Below are positions 63,403 to 64,000 of a DNA stretch of 64,000 nucleotides, piece by piece. The notes beneath the pieces are model-generated. The model saw only the letters and a program-made list of their open reading frames with translations. It did no database searches and had not been told where the DNA came from. The DNA lies in assembly GCA_965222485.1 (NCBI GenBank), contig CBDCUC010000039.1:1023698-1087697 (forward strand), written 5' to 3'. The DNA comes from CBDCUC01 sp965222485. Lineage in GTDB: Bacteria > Pseudomonadota > Alphaproteobacteria > Rhizobiales > Hyphomicrobiaceae. Positions within the stretch are counted from its first letter, which is position 1. Each line of letters starts with the position of its first letter. Both the position numbers and the translations under genes were made by a program.

Positions 63403-63978
63403 TCAATCGACGGGCTCATCAATCACTTCGTAGGTGCGTTCGAACGTGTCTTTGTGATTGCCGTAAATATCGGCATTATTGGATAGGAGGTAGCCCGATT
63501 TCGCGGTTTGCTTCTCACCCCAAGGCGCAACAATTTCGAAACCGTCAGAAAAATAGATGGCCGATACTACGCCCTTTGCCTTGTAAATATCGCCGAATTC
63601 GTTTTCGTCGCCTGTCTCCTCATAGAGGTCGTCGAACTTATCTGCGTCGATGACGTAAGTATTCTCATAACCTTGCGCATCACGAACAACGCTACGGGTG
63701 GGCGTGAGGTTGGTAACGATCAAGTCACCGGGAGACGCAGTGTTCGTTGTTTCACTGCCCTGCCACTTTGTCTCCACCTCCTGGGTCTCCTCCGCAATGC
63801 GAGCGGCAACAAACCCGATCTTGCGGGCCTTCACAGGTTTCTTTCCCAATTTTTCTGCAATCGCAGAAAAATCGTCCTCCGACAATTCTTCACTCGCAAC
63901 CAAACGATGAGACTTTAGGTCGACCCCGTTTGTGTGAATAACGAACTTCTCGGTGTCCACACCGTCGTCATCATCCAT
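63403..63978 (-). CDS. hypothetical protein, possibly extending past the window
   Basis: 191 aa visible. A very acidic start (MDDDDGVDTEKF), then an AARIAEETQEVETKWQGSETT region and a conserved-looking domain PGDLIVTNLTPTRSVVRD, YVIDADKFDDLYEETGDE, YKAKGVVSAIYFSDGFEIVAPWGEKQ (split YKAKGVVSAIYFSDGFEIV). This resembles small phage or bacterial hypothetical proteins I cannot name. The ATG has GAGGA 4 bp upstream, but the frame stays open to the edge, so a longer gene is possible. Confidence 0.55.
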   Translation of the reverse strand: MDDDDGVDTEKFVIHTNGVDLKSHRLVASEELSEDDFSAIAEKLGKKPVKARKIGFVAARIAEETQEVETKWQGSETTNTASPGDLIVTNLTPTRSVVRDAQGYENTYVIDADKFDDLYEETGDENEFGDIYKAKGVVSAIYFSDGFEIVAPWGEKQTAKSGYLLSNNADIYGNHKDTFERTYEVIDEPVD

Positions 63979-64000
63979 ACCGTCCTCATCGAGTTCCGGT

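Overview
The window reads as chromosomal DNA of an alphaproteobacterium, most likely Hyphomicrobiales (Rhizobiales), possibly close to Hyphomicrobium or Methyloceanibacter relatives. This is inferred from gene order (pepA / lptF-lptG-lptD-surA-pdxA-rsmA / gmk-yicC-mltG-fabF-acpP-fabG-fabD / rpsF-rpsR-rplI-dnaB-alr-radA-cvpA-purF / metG-tatD-MBL / holB-tmk-dac-rlpA) and from the protein sequences. No ribosomal RNA is present, so a genus cannot be fixed.

Layout. 1-128 is the start of a [2Fe-2S] subunit gene running off the left edge. 0.9-38.8 kb is a dense housekeeping segment: leucyl aminopeptidase; LPS export to the outer membrane (LptF, LptG, LptD) with the chaperone SurA; PdxA and RsmA; on the minus strand Gmk, YicC, the glycan-releasing MltG and the fatty-acid block FabF-AcpP-FabG-FabD; on the plus strand S6, S18, a DUF2232 membrane protein, L9, DnaB, alanine racemase, RadA, CvpA, PurF, an orphan periplasmic binding protein and an SDR; then on the minus strand a metallo-beta-lactamase-fold hydrolase, TatD, MetG, HolB, Tmk, a D,D-carboxypeptidase and RlpA.

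From the tRNA-Ser(TGA) at 38984 to about 51 kb the content changes to accessory genes: a TIR / membrane helix / lysozyme-like fusion, a secreted kelch protein and a large secreted alpha/beta hydrolase, an OxyR-like regulator lacking the peroxidatic cysteine position, a Sel1 protein, an AAC(3)-I type acetyltransferase, and a four-helix membrane protein with a TIR-like/Rossmannoid cytoplasmic domain. The last gene lies between two 32-bp near-identical direct repeats 1620 bp apart; one copy is the 3' end of a small membrane-anchored protein gene.

51-64 kb holds envelope and metal-type genes: a MipA/OmpV barrel, a 38-residue single-helix protein, a DUF1326-DUF2182 pair, a TPR protein, an extremely Arg/Tyr-rich exported protein, a DUF2380 protein, an AraC regulator, a YHS protein with a small membrane partner, a strong bidirectional terminator, and a giant (about 1560 residue) exported protein ending in six perfect-period 66-bp Cys/Trp repeats.

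The most attractive candidates for something undescribed are the TIR-membrane-lysozyme fusion and, 8 kb away, the repeat-flanked TIR-like membrane protein. Other notable points are an alanine racemase gene with no canonical start codon able to include its conserved N-terminus (an ATC sits correctly behind a ribosome binding site), a branched terminator after rsmA, and a folded leader ahead of rpsF. No insertion sequence, transposase, prophage or CRISPR array was seen.
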